A stretch of 64,000 bases of DNA, from the NCBI GenBank assembly GCA_028583685.1, contig JAMXIF010000032.1, positions 730,301 through 794,300 on the forward strand, read 5' to 3'. Origin of the DNA: Petaurus breviceps papuanus. Taxonomy: Eukaryota > Chordata > Mammalia > Diprotodontia > Petauridae. The position numbers were made by a program, and so were the translations under genes. The notes under the pieces were generated by a model. The model did no database searches and had not been told where the DNA came from. It saw nothing but the letters and a program-made list of their open reading frames with translations. This document shows, piece after piece, positions 32,310 to 42,183 of the stretch (position 1 is its first letter; every line of letters starts with the position of its first letter).

Positions 32310-32537
32310 GGCAACATGAAGTCATGGATGGAAGCCTAGCCCTGGAGTCAGTAGACTCACAGTATGCACCTTACCCTTGGCATTAATCAGCTGCAAGAAT
32401 ATAAGTAAGTCACTTTGCCTCCTAGTTTCTTCTTTTATACAATGGGATAAGCAATATTTAAACTACTCTCAGAGGGCTGTTATAAGGAAAGAGCTTTGCT
32501 AAACTAAAAGCACCATAGAAATATTAATTATTATTCT
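32310..32537 (+). mobile_element. MIR-like SINE, variant 2
   Basis: agcctagccctggagtcag, aagtaagtcactttgcctc, ctagtttcttcttttatac, cagagggctgttataagg and aatattaattattattc. It forms a head-to-head pair with the antisense copy immediately upstream. Confidence 0.8.
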
Positions 32538-32554
32538 CTGGATCTGAATTTGGA

Positions 32555-32612
32555 GAGTTCAAACTAGATGCACTCTAAATCCCCTAGTTCTACTTTTTGG
32601 CATTCCACTGGA
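32555..32612 (+). mobile_element. MIR-like SINE variant 1 tail fragment
   Basis: caaactagatgcactctaa and atcccctagttctac. Confidence 0.5.
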
Positions 32613-33612
32613 TCATGTGATTGGCCTGTAGAATAGTCATTAATTTAGGGGTAAAACCTTCAAGGAGCTATTGTGGACTGCTAAAGGTGAGAAGTACTTT
32701 CTCTCCTCACCCCCTACCCAGTACACATATATACCTTCTCCATAAGAGGAATGAAAGAATCCATTCCAACAATAATTGCATCCAGGGATCCATAAGCCTT
32801 GCTTGCTTAAGAGAAGGCATCCACTGGCGAAGTTCCCTCTATAGGCATGATTAATTGATACCAAACTTGTGAGTGACGTTTTCGTTGTACCTTTTCCTTT
32901 TAAGCAATCATACAGTGTTGTAAGTCTGGCTTAGACGCCTCAGACTTCAAACCAGATGAATGATATTCCAGACAATTCCTCCGAGCCTGCCTCTCAGCTT
33001 GATCCAGGCAGTTGCAAGTGCTTTTAGTCACCCGTGCCTATCATGTCAACCCACCCTCTTGCTATAACCATTCCTGCCTCCACCCCCACTCCCACTTTTC
33101 TGCTTGCAAAGTTAGATTGTATTCTTGTTCTTTTAAAACTGCATTACCCGATTTCACCCCCGGGTGGTTGTATCATTCATTTTTCATCTCTCTTCCCCAA
33201 CAGTGTCACACCGCTTTTTCCTTCCCTGGGTTTTCATGTGAAACTATTTCTAGTTTTGTAAAATCTCCTTCCTCCTTTAATGCAGCTGTTTCATGCACCC
33301 CACACCTTCTAATTTGTTAGCTGGTTGTTGTATTGTCAAGCCAAGGAACATCTGTTTGAAGGCTTTTGAAAAATCTGCTGAGTACTCATGGACTTCCATG
33401 GGTCCCTCCCAATTCTACTGAGAATCGGAACTGTCTGGTCATGATTATAGGACTGGAAAGTGGGAAGGAAATAAAAATGTTCCTCACTCCCCTTCTCTTC
33501 AGCCTATCAGATGTCCTGCCCTACTGCTACCACTATTTCTCATCCTCATCATCAATGACAACAAGTGCTCAATGAGCACAATACAGGAATAGTATTTACC
33601 TCTCCTTCAATC
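32613..33612. other. Unique sequence with conserved-element character
   Basis: 32760-33350 is repeat-free with CpGs (ggcgaagttcc, gtgacgttttcgttg, cacccgtgcc, gatttcacccccggg) that are unusual in this AT-rich window. It may be a regulatory element or a remnant promoter. No frame is convincing. Confidence 0.35.
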
Positions 33613-33614
33613 CA

Positions 33615-33705
33615 TTAGCTATATTCTACCTTCCTGGAAATAGTTTTCATTACTCCCCTTCATGCATTCTCCATTCCAGTCACCACCAGTGTCCTCTCCT
33701 GCTCT
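33615..33705 (+). mobile_element. L2 coding-region fragment
   Basis: cattactccccttcatgcat, tctccattccagtcacc correspond to the L2 'ttactccccttcatgcac' segment upstream of the 3' UTR. Confidence 0.5.
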
Positions 33706-34007
33706 CTCTGTTCCTCAGCACCAGAAATTCAGAGCTTTGCAGCACTGTTTCTACTGGGTTGTCTGCTATGGTGCTGGCTGGCTGTCAGTGTCCAGTAAGC
33801 TTCTGCTTCCCAAGGACTGTCATGGTACTAACAATCCCTCAATAATATTCCATAGTCTGGAGGTAGGATCTCCACAGCACTGGAAAGAGGGTGGAATGCC
33901 TGGAGCTTGGGATTGTATTTTGTTTCAGGCCTATGAGTATGGGGATGACTGGTTGGATGTAGTGGGGGGAGGGGTGCTTAGTGAGCTCAGTGGTTGTCAG
34001 TCCTTGG

Positions 34008-34049
<42 letters not shown>

Positions 34050-34138
34050 TCCTTCTTTTAGTTTCTGGGTGTTCTAAACAAAGGAGATAGCTGGAGTTGC
34101 CTTATATTTAAGTCTAAATTGTAAAAACCAAGTTGGTT
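33706..34138. other. Unique sequence around a TG microsatellite
   Basis: Nothing recognised other than the TG array at 34011-34048. A long frame at 33662-34090 runs through that array and is not credible. Confidence 0.4.
34011..34048. repeat. (TG)n microsatellite
   Basis: Nineteen TG units. Confidence 0.98.
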
Positions 34139-34310
34139 GGGGTTGGCTGGGTGGCATAGTGAATGGAATATGGGCTCTGTAGTCAGGAGGACCTGAGTTC
34201 AGGTCCAGCCTCAGACACTTAACACAAAAAAATTAGCCTTTTGACCTTGGGCAGGTCACTTAACCCCAGTTGCCCTGCCTTCCCCTCTCCAAAAAAGGCA
34301 AAGCAAAACA
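34139..34310 (+). mobile_element. Type A SINE with target duplication
   Basis: ggggttggctgggtggcata, gtcaggaggacctgagttc, aggtccagcctcagacactt, cttgggcaggtcacttaacc and a CAAA-rich tail. Flanks aaaaaccaagttggtt and aaaacaaattggtt match imperfectly. Confidence 0.93.
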
Positions 34311-34324
34311 AAAACAAATTGGTT

Positions 34325-34620
34325 CTTCTATAGCCTTCCTTTCAAACATTATATGAGTCCTTGCTCAAAAGTCTCAGCCTACTATTCAAGATAGTCCTCT
34401 ATGTACTTGTCCCACAAGCTTCACTGCTTGGTTTTGACCTTATCTGCAGCATCTTCCCCCCACCAGGTGCCCTCCCCATTTCTACTTTACACCTTTCTTT
34501 TGTAGATTTTCTTCCCCATTAGATTGTAAGCTCCTTGAAGACAGGGACTCTCTTATTTGTGTCCCTGGTGCTTAGCTCAATGCTTGTCACGTAGTGGGCA
34601 CTGAATAAATAGTTTATTGT
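34325..34620 (+). mobile_element. L2 LINE 3' end
   Basis: gtcctctatgtacttgtccc, ttagattgtaagctccttga, agacagggactctcttatt, gtgcttagctcaatgcttg and agtgggcactgaataaatag. Confidence 0.85.
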
Positions 34621-34649
34621 ATTGTATTATATTGTAATATGACTCTCAA

Positions 34650-34870
34650 ATACCTTTCTAGCTTTATTTCCCATGACTCTCTAACCCTGAACTGAATGCA
34701 CTGCTTACGCCTTTCAAGACATGCCAGTCACATCCTGGCTTCTTTCTCTGATTTCTCTGCCACTTATCTCCCTATTCCAATAATATTCATCCTTTACATC
34801 ACATTTCTAGGCCTCCCTTCCTCCACAAGGGAGATTTACTTCTCATCTTTCTTGGCTTCTTTAGCTCATA
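34650..34870 (+). mobile_element. Probable L2 coding-region fragment
   Basis: acctttctagctttatttc and catgactctctaaccctga resemble the L2 segment before the 3' UTR; the rest is too worn to align by eye. Confidence 0.4.
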
Positions 34871-35304
34871 GTGAATAGTCCCTCATACCAAATACTGTAG
34901 CGTTGACTGTTGAGATGCTCACTGGGGCACACAACTGTTTGCATTGTTTTTTAAAGTTATTTTTCATTAGTTTTCCACTTGTGCTTAACCTCAGTCATTT
35001 TCTAGTTTGCAATTCTGGAAGTTTTAGGAAGTGTGGGGTCATAACCGATGAGATATCAGGGGCAAGAAGGGTGGAGCAAGCAGGTGATGGCCATGCTCCC
35101 ATACGATGCATCTACATCTTTATTCATATCCCTCTCAGAAATGAATACCCCTCCCTGACTTTTACAGAATTTTTTTTTAAATCCTTGAATCCCAGACAAT
35201 AGAACATTTCAGTAACCATCAGTCTGGTGAGATAGATTGCTTGTGTTAAATGTGACTGTGCATATATGGTGATTGTCTGTTTATCTAAATGCATACATTT
35301 ACAT
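34871..35304. other. Unique sequence
   Basis: No feature recognised. Confidence 0.4.
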
Positions 35305-35305
35305 G

Positions 35306-35575
35306 CATAATAATAATAACTAATGTTTATATAACACTTACTATGTGCCAGATGCTATGCTAAGCCCTTTTCAATTATTATCTCATTTGATCCTCACAAC
35401 AACCCTGCAAGGTGGGTGCTGTTATTATCCCCATTTTACAAATGAGGAAACTGAGGTAGCCAGAGGTTAAATGATTTGCCCAGAGTCACACAGCTAGTAA
35501 GTATCTGAGTCAGATTGGAATTCAAGTCTCCATTAGTGCAGGTCCTATATTCTATCCACAGTGCCACCGAGTTAC
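35306..35575 (-). mobile_element. MIR-like SINE, variant 2, well preserved
   Basis: taataataactaatgtttat, ctatgtgccagatgctatgc, ttatctcatttgatcctcac, aacaaccctgcaaggtggg, tccccattttacaaatgagg and agtcacacagctagtaagt. Confidence 0.95.
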
Positions 35576-35664
35576 ATACATACATTTATACATATGAATC
35601 TATAGAGAGATATATATGTATGTGTGTATACATGTATATATACACACATCCGTATGTACATATT
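35576..35664. repeat. TACA/TATG microsatellite
   Basis: atacatacatttatacat, atatatatgtatgtgtg and catgtatatatacacaca; it directly follows the SINE head. Confidence 0.85.
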
Positions 35665-35763
35665 TATTTTTCCACTGCTACATCTATCTATTCATCTATC
35701 TGGCTATGAATTTTAGGGGTCAGTCTTGTCTCCTCATAACTGGTTTTATATAAAAGGGATTCA

Positions 35764-35899
35764 TAGGAGGGGCTATTCAGTGGGATCGCTATTTTGGGGT
35801 GGTGGGTAGGGGAAAAATAGGGAGAAAATTTGTAACTCAAAATCTTACAGAAATGAATGATATAAATAGGAAATTAATAAAGCATGTGATAAAGTAAAA
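35764..35899 (+). mobile_element. Short 5'-truncated L1 3' end with perfect target duplication
   Basis: 136 bases ending ttaataaagcatgtgat and an A-rich tail, with aatttgtaactcaaaatctt as in marsupial L1 3' ends. A perfect 12-bp duplication aaaagggattca flanks it at 35752-35763 and 35900-35911. Confidence 0.85.
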
Positions 35900-35984
35900 A
35901 AAAGGGATTCACCCTGCTTTGTATTTGCTAGGTTGAAGTAGTAGATTTTTACAATAAACTTTTACTTCAATTAAAAAAAAACAC

Positions 35985-36062
35985 GTATTAAATATTTTAT
36001 ATGTGGGAGGCACTAGGGATATAAAGGAAAAAAATCTTTGTCCTCAAGAACATTCTACTTAT
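35985..36062 (-). mobile_element. L2 3' tail fragment
   Basis: tatgtgggaggcactaggg and gtcctcaagaacattctac in the inverted L2 order. Confidence 0.65.
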
Positions 36063-36139
36063 ATTGTATTCCACTAATATTCTGTTTATTTCAGGGAGGG
36101 GAAAAGTATAATGCAAACTCTAAATAAATGAATGAAGGA

Positions 36140-36300
36140 ATGAAAAAGGCACTTGTAAGTACTTAGAATGTACGAGGTATTGTGCTAAACTCTCAGGATA
36201 AAAATATAAAAGTCAGTGCCTGAACTCAGAAAGCTTGCATTCTGTTAGAGGAAGACAGACACATGTAAAGGAATGATGGAAAGTCACAGATACTGAGAGC
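36140..36300 (-). mobile_element. L2 3' tail fragment
   Basis: gtaagtacttagaatgtacg, aggtattgtgctaaactct and aagcttgcattctgttagag. Confidence 0.7.
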
Positions 36301-36787
36301 GACACGATAGGTGAACGATTTGACATGTCCTTTCTAGAAGCAATGAGAGTGTTGATTTGATTAGGTCTCAAAGCAGCAACAGAGAAGGGTGGTTCCTTTG
36401 CCGTGGAAGGGCAAATCACTACAGTGAAGATGCAAGATCGGATCTGGGCCTGATTGTTTATAGTTGGCTCTAACCAAGGAGCATATTGTGGACCCAGATC
36501 ACGAGTTCTGGTTTGGAGGTTTGGAGGGTGTAGCCACAACCTTTGCTGTTACCGCAGAAGCAATAGCAGCAGCATTAATAGTGCAGTTTTAGGAGAGAGG
36601 AAACGAGAGTGAGGAAGCCTGGTAGGGTCTGGGGACAGCTAGATATAGTGAGCTCACTAATCTCACCAATTAGGACAGCATGGTATGGAGAGATAAGGGC
36701 AAAGCAGAGATGAGGCAAAGAAATACAGCAATATTTGAGGACAGAGAGAGCCATAATAGCTAGGATCAAGGGGGTGGGATATTAAAG
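36301..36787. other. Unassigned sequence
   Basis: No family recognised. A minus frame at 36213-36539 overlaps the L2 tail and has no domain. Confidence 0.35.
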
Positions 36788-36922
36788 TGGGAAGAAGCCT
36801 GGACTCAGACAGAGGGGAGACCTAGATTTGAATCCCTACTCAACACTTACTAGCCATTGGGACCACTGGCAAATAACTCAATTTATCTGAATCTGCTTCC
36901 TTTTCTGAAAAGTAAGGACAAT
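36788..36922 (+). mobile_element. MIR-like SINE variant 1, partial
   Basis: agcctggactcagacagag, cctagatttgaatccctac and cacttactagccattgg. Confidence 0.75.
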
Positions 36923-36924
36923 GA

Positions 36925-37118
36925 TATTATTTCCATGTATATAGTTCACATTTTGCAAAGGGTTTTCCTCACAACAACCCTGTAAAGTAGGCACTACTTA
37001 TTTCATAGATGAGGAGATTAAGTACAAGAGGTGAACTGATTTGCTGAAAGTATATGAAACCCTAATTGAATCCAGATCCTCAGGCTCCAAATCCAGCAAT
37101 CTCTCCATATTGCCTCTT
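36925..37118 (-). mobile_element. MIR-like SINE, variant 2
   Basis: cacattttgcaaagggttt, aacaaccctgtaaagtaggc, catagatgaggagattaag and gaatccagatcctcaggctc. Confidence 0.8.
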
Positions 37119-37780
37119 AAATTGACAAACACTACAAACAACTTCTTTATTCTTTTGTAGGTTGTCTAACTTAAGAAAATGGTGGAGACAATGACAGTAA
37201 TGCAAATTAAATTTTAAAATGTGTTGGGGGTACTTTCCCCCCTTAGAGAGCCAGTTGTTAAACGTTTATCAGCACATACCTGATTGCATCTCTAATATTC
37301 TATTGATTCTGAATTTTCAGGACCACAGGGATGAGCTTGTGGGGGATACTTGGGTTCCTGTCTATAGAAATCCCACAGAGCATTGTAATCAACCAAAAGC
37401 CTTGAAGAATTGAAATGAACTCATCTAAAGTATTTTACTAGCTGCCCTTATCTGTAGCTAAATTGCTAATCTCACTTAAACCAGTCAAATTCTGAGCCAG
37501 CTCATCTCCAGTCTTTTGTGTAGCCAGATCACTCCTCCTCTTATTTCTGGCCCAGCAGGTATCCTTGCATACATGTGAATCATTGACAACTTTGTACATC
37601 TGAAAGCATTATATTAGGAAGGGACTCTTCAGGGTGGGATAGATGTCATTGGACAGTACTGGAGAAACAAGGCCATTCCAAATATTTTGGGAAGGAATAA
37701 CATGTTACAATTCCAATCCTAATTGAAGTGAATAATTGTTACCAAAAGATATGCCACTTTGCATACATACTTGCATGGAG
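37119..37780. other. Unique sequence
   Basis: No feature recognised. Confidence 0.4.
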
Positions 37781-37781
37781 G

Positions 37782-37945
37782 TATGATGTGCCTGGGAAGG
37801 GGTAAAACAGGGAGGGAATTTGGGCTCAAAGTCTAGCTCTGTGCGACCTTAGAGGAGTCATTTAAGCCCTCTCGTTCCCAGTTTCCTTATTTGTAAAATG
37901 AAAAGACATCTGAGAAGTCTTCTAGCTCTAAATCTGTGCCACTCT
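37782..37945 (+). mobile_element. MIR-like SINE, variant 1
   Basis: tgtgcgaccttagaggagtc, cccagtttccttatttgta, aaaagacatctgagaagtc and ttctagctctaaatctgtg. Confidence 0.8.
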
Positions 37946-38004
37946 ATGTAGAGAGATACTGGGAGTACAAATGAGGTTCTAGGATCCTTTAATGAAAAAA
38001 TCTT

Positions 38005-38372
38005 GTCTATGAAGAACTAAATGAACTAATGCATAATTACCTAAGCAGAACCGGGGAGAAAATGCATTCACACAAGGACTACATGGAGTAGACTGAGCAA
38101 ACAAATAATGACAAAGGTGAATGTCAAACAATTATAATGAATAGTTGGCCCTGGAGATGAGGAAATTCTCCTCCCTTCTCTCATTAGAGAGGCAGGTGAC
38201 TATGGATAGAATAGTGTATTAATCACTTGCTTTTCATGGATGTGTCAATTGATTTTACTTAATTGGTTTTGCCCTTTGTTTCAAGAAAAGGCTCCCAGGA
38301 ATAGAGAGGGAGTAGAAGGGGGGTGAAGAGGGAAATATCTGGAAATGACTATGATATAAAAAGCAAAAGGCA
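38005..38372 (+). mobile_element. L1-type LINE 3' end
   Basis: taagcagaaccggggagaaa, acaattataatgaatagttg, gcaggtgactatggataga, gatgtgtcaattgattttac and ttaattggttttgcc follow a marsupial L1 3' UTR order and end in a gcaaaaggcat region. Confidence 0.6.
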
Positions 38373-38393
38373 TCATTACAACCTCTCTCCTAG

Positions 38394-38407
38394 CCCCCCC
38401 CCCCCCC
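38394..38407. repeat. Homopolymer run (C)14
   Basis: Fourteen consecutive C, a likely site of length error. Confidence 0.95.
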
Positions 38408-38447
38408 AGATTTATGTTCAAAAGATCTGAGTTCAAAACCTCCCTCT

Positions 38448-38605
38448 GGGGCAGCCAGGTAGCACAGCAAGTAAGAGCACCGGCTCCAGTGTCAGGATGA
38501 CCTGGGGATCAAATCTGGGCTCAGATACTCAGCACCATACTCAGAAATAACTGGCTTTGTAACCTTGAGCAAGTCACTTAACCCCGATTGCTTTAAAAAA
38601 AAAAA
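38448..38605 (+). mobile_element. Type A SINE, divergent subfamily
   Basis: ggggcagccaggtagcacag, aagagcaccggctccagtg, gatcaaatctgggctcagat and ttgagcaagtcacttaaccc. Target duplication caaaacctccctct / caaaactccctct. Sister of the copy at 18370. Confidence 0.95.
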
Positions 38606-38667
38606 CAAAACTCCCTCTACAATTTATTATCTCTACAACTGTGGGCACGTTATTCCCCCCACCCCTG

Positions 38668-38825
38668 GCTTTTTTTTGGAGGGGGGAGGGCAGGGCAATT
38701 GGGGTTAAGTGACTTGCCCAAGGTCACACAGCTAATTTTTGTGTTAAGTGTCTGAGGTCATATTTGAACTCAGGTCCTCTTGATTTCAGAGCTAGTGCTC
38801 TATTCATTGCACCACCTAGCCGCCC
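38668..38825 (-). mobile_element. Type A SINE, antisense
   Basis: T-rich start, ggcaattggggttaagtgac, ttgcccaaggtcacacagct, ctcaggtcctcttgatttc, gctctattcattgcaccacc and tagccgcccc. Confidence 0.95.
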
Positions 38826-38984
38826 CCTATTTCATCTCTCTTGATTTTAGATTCCTTGTCTATCAAATGAGGGAGCCAGACACTGTTGAACAAAGTGAGC
38901 TCTGAGGTTCCTTTCAGCTCTAATTCTCTTGCCTGTATAGAGGGAATATCAATGAGAGCCTGACTGAACTCCTTGCAAGTAGGG

Positions 38985-39170
38985 TCCATAGAGTGAGTAC
39001 TGTATTTATGGCAATTGGTTCAAATTGTGATTCTTTACTTGCTACCTATGTGATCATGGGCAAGACACTTCATCTTTTTGACACTCAGTTTCTTCTCCTA
39101 TATAATGAATGAAGGTGTAGTAGATCACTGAAGTTCTATCTGATTCTCAATCCATGATCCTACAATCTGT
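38985..39170 (+). mobile_element. MIR-like SINE, variant 1
   Basis: gctacctatgtgatcatggg, caagacacttcatctttttg, cactcagtttcttctcc, agttctatctgattctc and ccatgatcctac. Confidence 0.8.
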
Positions 39171-39344
39171 TCAAACTATTATATTCAAAAGTAAATGGAA
39201 AGACCCCAAGTTAGTAATTATAAGTGATAGGGACTGGATCTGTGATTTCCTTGGCATCGGGAATGTCTCCTAGGTGGAAAAACTGCCTCTGCCTGTGCAG
39301 ATCAGCACAGGCTTTCTGTAACAAAGACTTTGATGATTATTGAG

Positions 39345-39452
39345 AGCTTTGAGAGGTTATGTATCTTGCCCAGGTCCCATAAAGCAGCATAAGTCAGAGA
39401 CAAGACTTGAGAATCCTGGGTGCTCTCATTCTGAGGTCTGCTTTCAATCAAC
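39345..39452 (-). mobile_element. MIR-like SINE fragment
   Basis: gaggttatgtatcttgccca, ggtcccataaagcagcata, caagacttgagaatcctgg; head region missing. Confidence 0.6.
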
Positions 39453-39809
39453 TCTTACTGACCTGTCACTCAGTTATGAATTATGAAGATGCTAATCATA
39501 CATGTGCTTTCCTAAGTCCTTTCCCCCTATGACTGTGCTACACATGGAAGGTAGTAATAAAATCAATTCAACATCTTAGGGAGACTCCTAGTGCTGTTTT
39601 TCTGTTAGTAATAAGAGGATTTTAAAAAAATTCCTGTGATGCCTTACTCATTTAAGGACTCAAAAACACTTGGCTAGCTATAGATCAGCTTACTTCACTT
39701 TCCTAAAAATACCCCAGAGTAACACATTTGGAGAAGGTGTGATCTAGCCACCCACTGCCATATGTCTCTAGCTCTTATTGCTGTCTCCACTCAGAATTTC
39801 TACATAGAC
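39453..39809. other. Unique sequence
   Basis: Nothing recognised. Confidence 0.4.
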
Positions 39810-39927
39810 TCTGATCTCCTTCTCTGTCTCCATCTCTGTCTCTCATCTCTGTCTCTGATTCTCTCTCTCTCTTTCCCTGCCTCCCCCTGTGTTCTCCCCT
39901 CTCCTTCTTTTCCTTCTTCCCCTCTTC
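39810..39927. repeat. CT-rich tract
   Basis: tctctgtctccatctctg units that grade into ctctctctctctttccc and ccttcttcccctcttcc. Confidence 0.85.
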
Positions 39928-40062
39928 CAGTGAAAAGATAATTGCCTTTGGAGTCAGAGGACCTGTGTGAACTTGGTAAGCTTATGGACCCCAGTTTCCT
40001 CAATTGTAAAATGAGTGAGTTGGAGTTCAGTAAATGGCCTCTGGGTTCCCTTTTAATTCATA
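39928..40062 (+). mobile_element. MIR-like SINE, variant 1, short
   Basis: gcctttggagtcagaggacc, ccccagtttcctcaattg, aaatgagtgagttggag and cctctgggttcccttttaat. Internally shortened. Confidence 0.75.
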
Positions 40063-40194
40063 TAACAAAAACATATTCCATGTCTCTATGTGCAAAGAAT
40101 GATACTTGCTGTAGAGGGAGATTCAAGGTTTATATTAGATGCAACCTCCTCTCTTCTGGGAGTTAACTATTTATTGGGGGAATAAGACAGAATG

Positions 40195-40335
40195 AATGAA
40201 TGAAATGGAAAAACATTTACTAAGTGCTTGCCATGTCCAAAGCTCTGTGCTAAATGCTAGAGATACAAAGAGAGAAATAAGACAGTCCCTGCTTAGAAGG
40301 CAATCACATTTTAGAGGAAGGTAACCCATTTAGAA
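40195..40335 (-). mobile_element. L2 3' end, antisense
   Basis: acatttactaagtgcttgcc, atgtccaaagctctgtgct, aatgctagagatacaaag and gacagtccctgcttagaag. Confidence 0.8.
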
Positions 40336-40816
40336 GGTTTCAGCTGTTAAGTCAAATGGCAAGGCTCAGTGGTGGTCCTCAGGGCATAGCAGCAAGGCAG
40401 ATGGTAATGCATCTTCTTTTCTGTCATTTCCATTAACAAAACTATATTTCTTTCTCATATTGAATCATTTGATAATGCCTAGGACTTGGACAGTAAGAAG
40501 TTTGTTTTCTAGGCCTTTAGCAGCTGTAGTTGCTGGGTAAATGGGGGCTTTAGCCCCTGAAGGGAAGAATCTGGCAGTTCCCATGTCTTTAGGGGCTGCT
40601 TTCTTGGGTAAGGGGCACAGGGACAGGTTAGAATCAGGAACAGTGCCCATGAATTGTGATTGGTAGGCTATTGACACTGGTAATGGTAGAGGCAGGGATG
40701 GCAGGTCCCATAGGGAGTGGTCCCATGGATGATGAGAGTAGCTTTATAGCTGCTTGTCCCAAGACCGTTTCTATTTGAACTCTATCAATTATTAAATGAG
40801 AAGTATGAAGGTAGTA
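40336..40816. other. Unique sequence
   Basis: No feature recognised. Confidence 0.4.
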
Positions 40817-40817
40817 A

Positions 40818-40895
40818 TAATACCAGTACTAATAGCAGTGTTTTAAGCCTTACAGAGTCCTTTATATACATTAACCTGACATACAGAAGCACAGA
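40818..40895 (-). mobile_element. MIR-like SINE variant 2 fragment
   Basis: taataccagtactaatagc and ttttaagccttacagagtcc; the antisense tail only. Confidence 0.5.
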
Positions 40896-40979
40896 TAAGT
40901 AAAATACACATTATTACATGAGTGCATTAGAAAATTGCCAAATAATGCTCAATGAGAAGCCCGAGGGAGAAGGTAGTGA

Positions 40980-41142
40980 AAACAATAACCCATTTATATC
41001 AAGTTTACAAGGTTCTTTCTTTCCAACAATCCTGTTGGGGAGATAATGCAGTTATTGTTACCATCCCTATATTATGGATGAGGGAACTATTCATTGAGGT
41101 TGTGACTTGTCCAAGGTCACACAGCTAAGGTAGATTCTCAGT
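40980..41142 (-). mobile_element. MIR-like SINE, variant 2
   Basis: ttacaaggttctttctttcc, aacaatcctgttggggagat, ggatgagggaactattcat and gtccaaggtcacacagctaa. Confidence 0.75.
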
Positions 41143-41384
41143 ATTATCTGAGGGTAGAGAAAAGGCTGGTTAATATCAGCATCTAAAGTGGAAAAAAACA
41201 AGTGAAGAAGGATGAGCTAATTATAATGTTGTTGTAGCTGTATTATTTTTATCCTTTCCAGAAATGACAAGAAGGCTAGACTTGGTTTCCTGCTTGGATG
41301 TTAATCTGGTCCAAATCATCCATCTCTTTATCTCTTATACCCTGGGAATGATTTTTATGAGGGAAGGATACTTGGGGTTTTTCA

Positions 41385-41567
41385 TCATAGCATCCTAGAT
41401 TTGGAAGGGACCTTAGGAAGCTATGTAGTTTAACCCTCTTGTCATGAAGATGAGGAAACTTAGGCCCTAAAAGCTTAAATTTCCCAGAGTCAGAGGCAGG
41501 AGAAGGGTATCGGATGCAGAATTTAAACCTGTCCTCATACTCTAAATATGGCATTCTTTGCAATGTA
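41385..41567 (-). mobile_element. MIR-like SINE, variant 1
   Basis: atcatagcatcctagatttg, gaagggaccttaggaagct, catgaagatgaggaaactta, gtcagaggcaggagaagg and tcctcatactctaaatatgg. Confidence 0.8.
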
Positions 41568-41971
41568 TCTTTACTGTACCTATTCACTCAACTGTCCATG
41601 TTGCTTCATAGCTTAGATGTGCTGAATTATCTTGGCCTATAAAACACATAATGAGCAAAAAGGAAAAGAAACCTATTCAGAGTCAGTCTTACTTGAATGT
41701 GAACTTAGCATATGGGGGATATGGTGTCAAGGACTAACCACTATCTCCTCTCACCCTTTTCCCCTCTATACTTCTCTAATTCATATAGGCCTGTTGATCC
41801 TAGAAGGTCTTGAACTCAGATAATTAGTTGCCTGTTGTGCAGGCTTCAACCTTGAATATTTGTATTAGTTAGTCCTGCAGAAATTAATGTAATGAGACCT
41901 TTCTTAATGATATATCAGACAAGTAGCCATCCTCATTGCATTCATACTCCCCTGGGGACACAGACAAGATG
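41568..41971. other. Unique sequence
   Basis: No feature recognised. Confidence 0.4.
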
Positions 41972-41972
41972 A

Positions 41973-42183
41973 TTTTCATTGTTCAGTCACGTCCAAATCT
42001 CTGTGACCCCATTTGGGTTTTCTTGGCAAAGTTACTGGAGTAGTTTGCTACTTCCTTCTCCAGCTCATTTTACAGATGTGGAAACTGAGGCAAACAGGGT
42101 GAAGTGACTGAGGCTGAATTTGAACTCAGGTGTTCCTGACTCCGGGCCCCATGTTCTACCTACTACATTACCTAGATAGCCCC
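41973..42183. mobile_element. RTE/BovB-tailed tRNA SINE
   Basis: Left part tgttcagtcacgtccaaatc, tgtgaccccatttgggttt, ctggagtagtttgctacttc and cttctccagctcattttac resembles the 3' end of BovB/RTE LINEs. It is fused to gatgtggaaactgaggcaaa, aactcaggtgttcctgactc and tacctagatagcccc, an inverted tRNA-SINE head. I recall a marsupial family (Mar4-like) with this design; the name is tentative. Confidence 0.75.

Larger units (their letters stand above)
38408..38940 (+). mobile_element. MIR-like SINE variant 1 split by two younger SINEs
   Basis: Three collinear pieces: gatctgagttcaaaacctcc before 38448, caatttattatctctacaac and tgtgggcacgttattcc at 38619-38667, then gattccttgtctatcaaatg and ggttcctttcagctctaatt after 38825. 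Confidence 0.85.

Noticed and set aside
33662-34090. 142-residue frame
   Set aside because: It begins in an L2 remnant and runs through a TG array; no domain.
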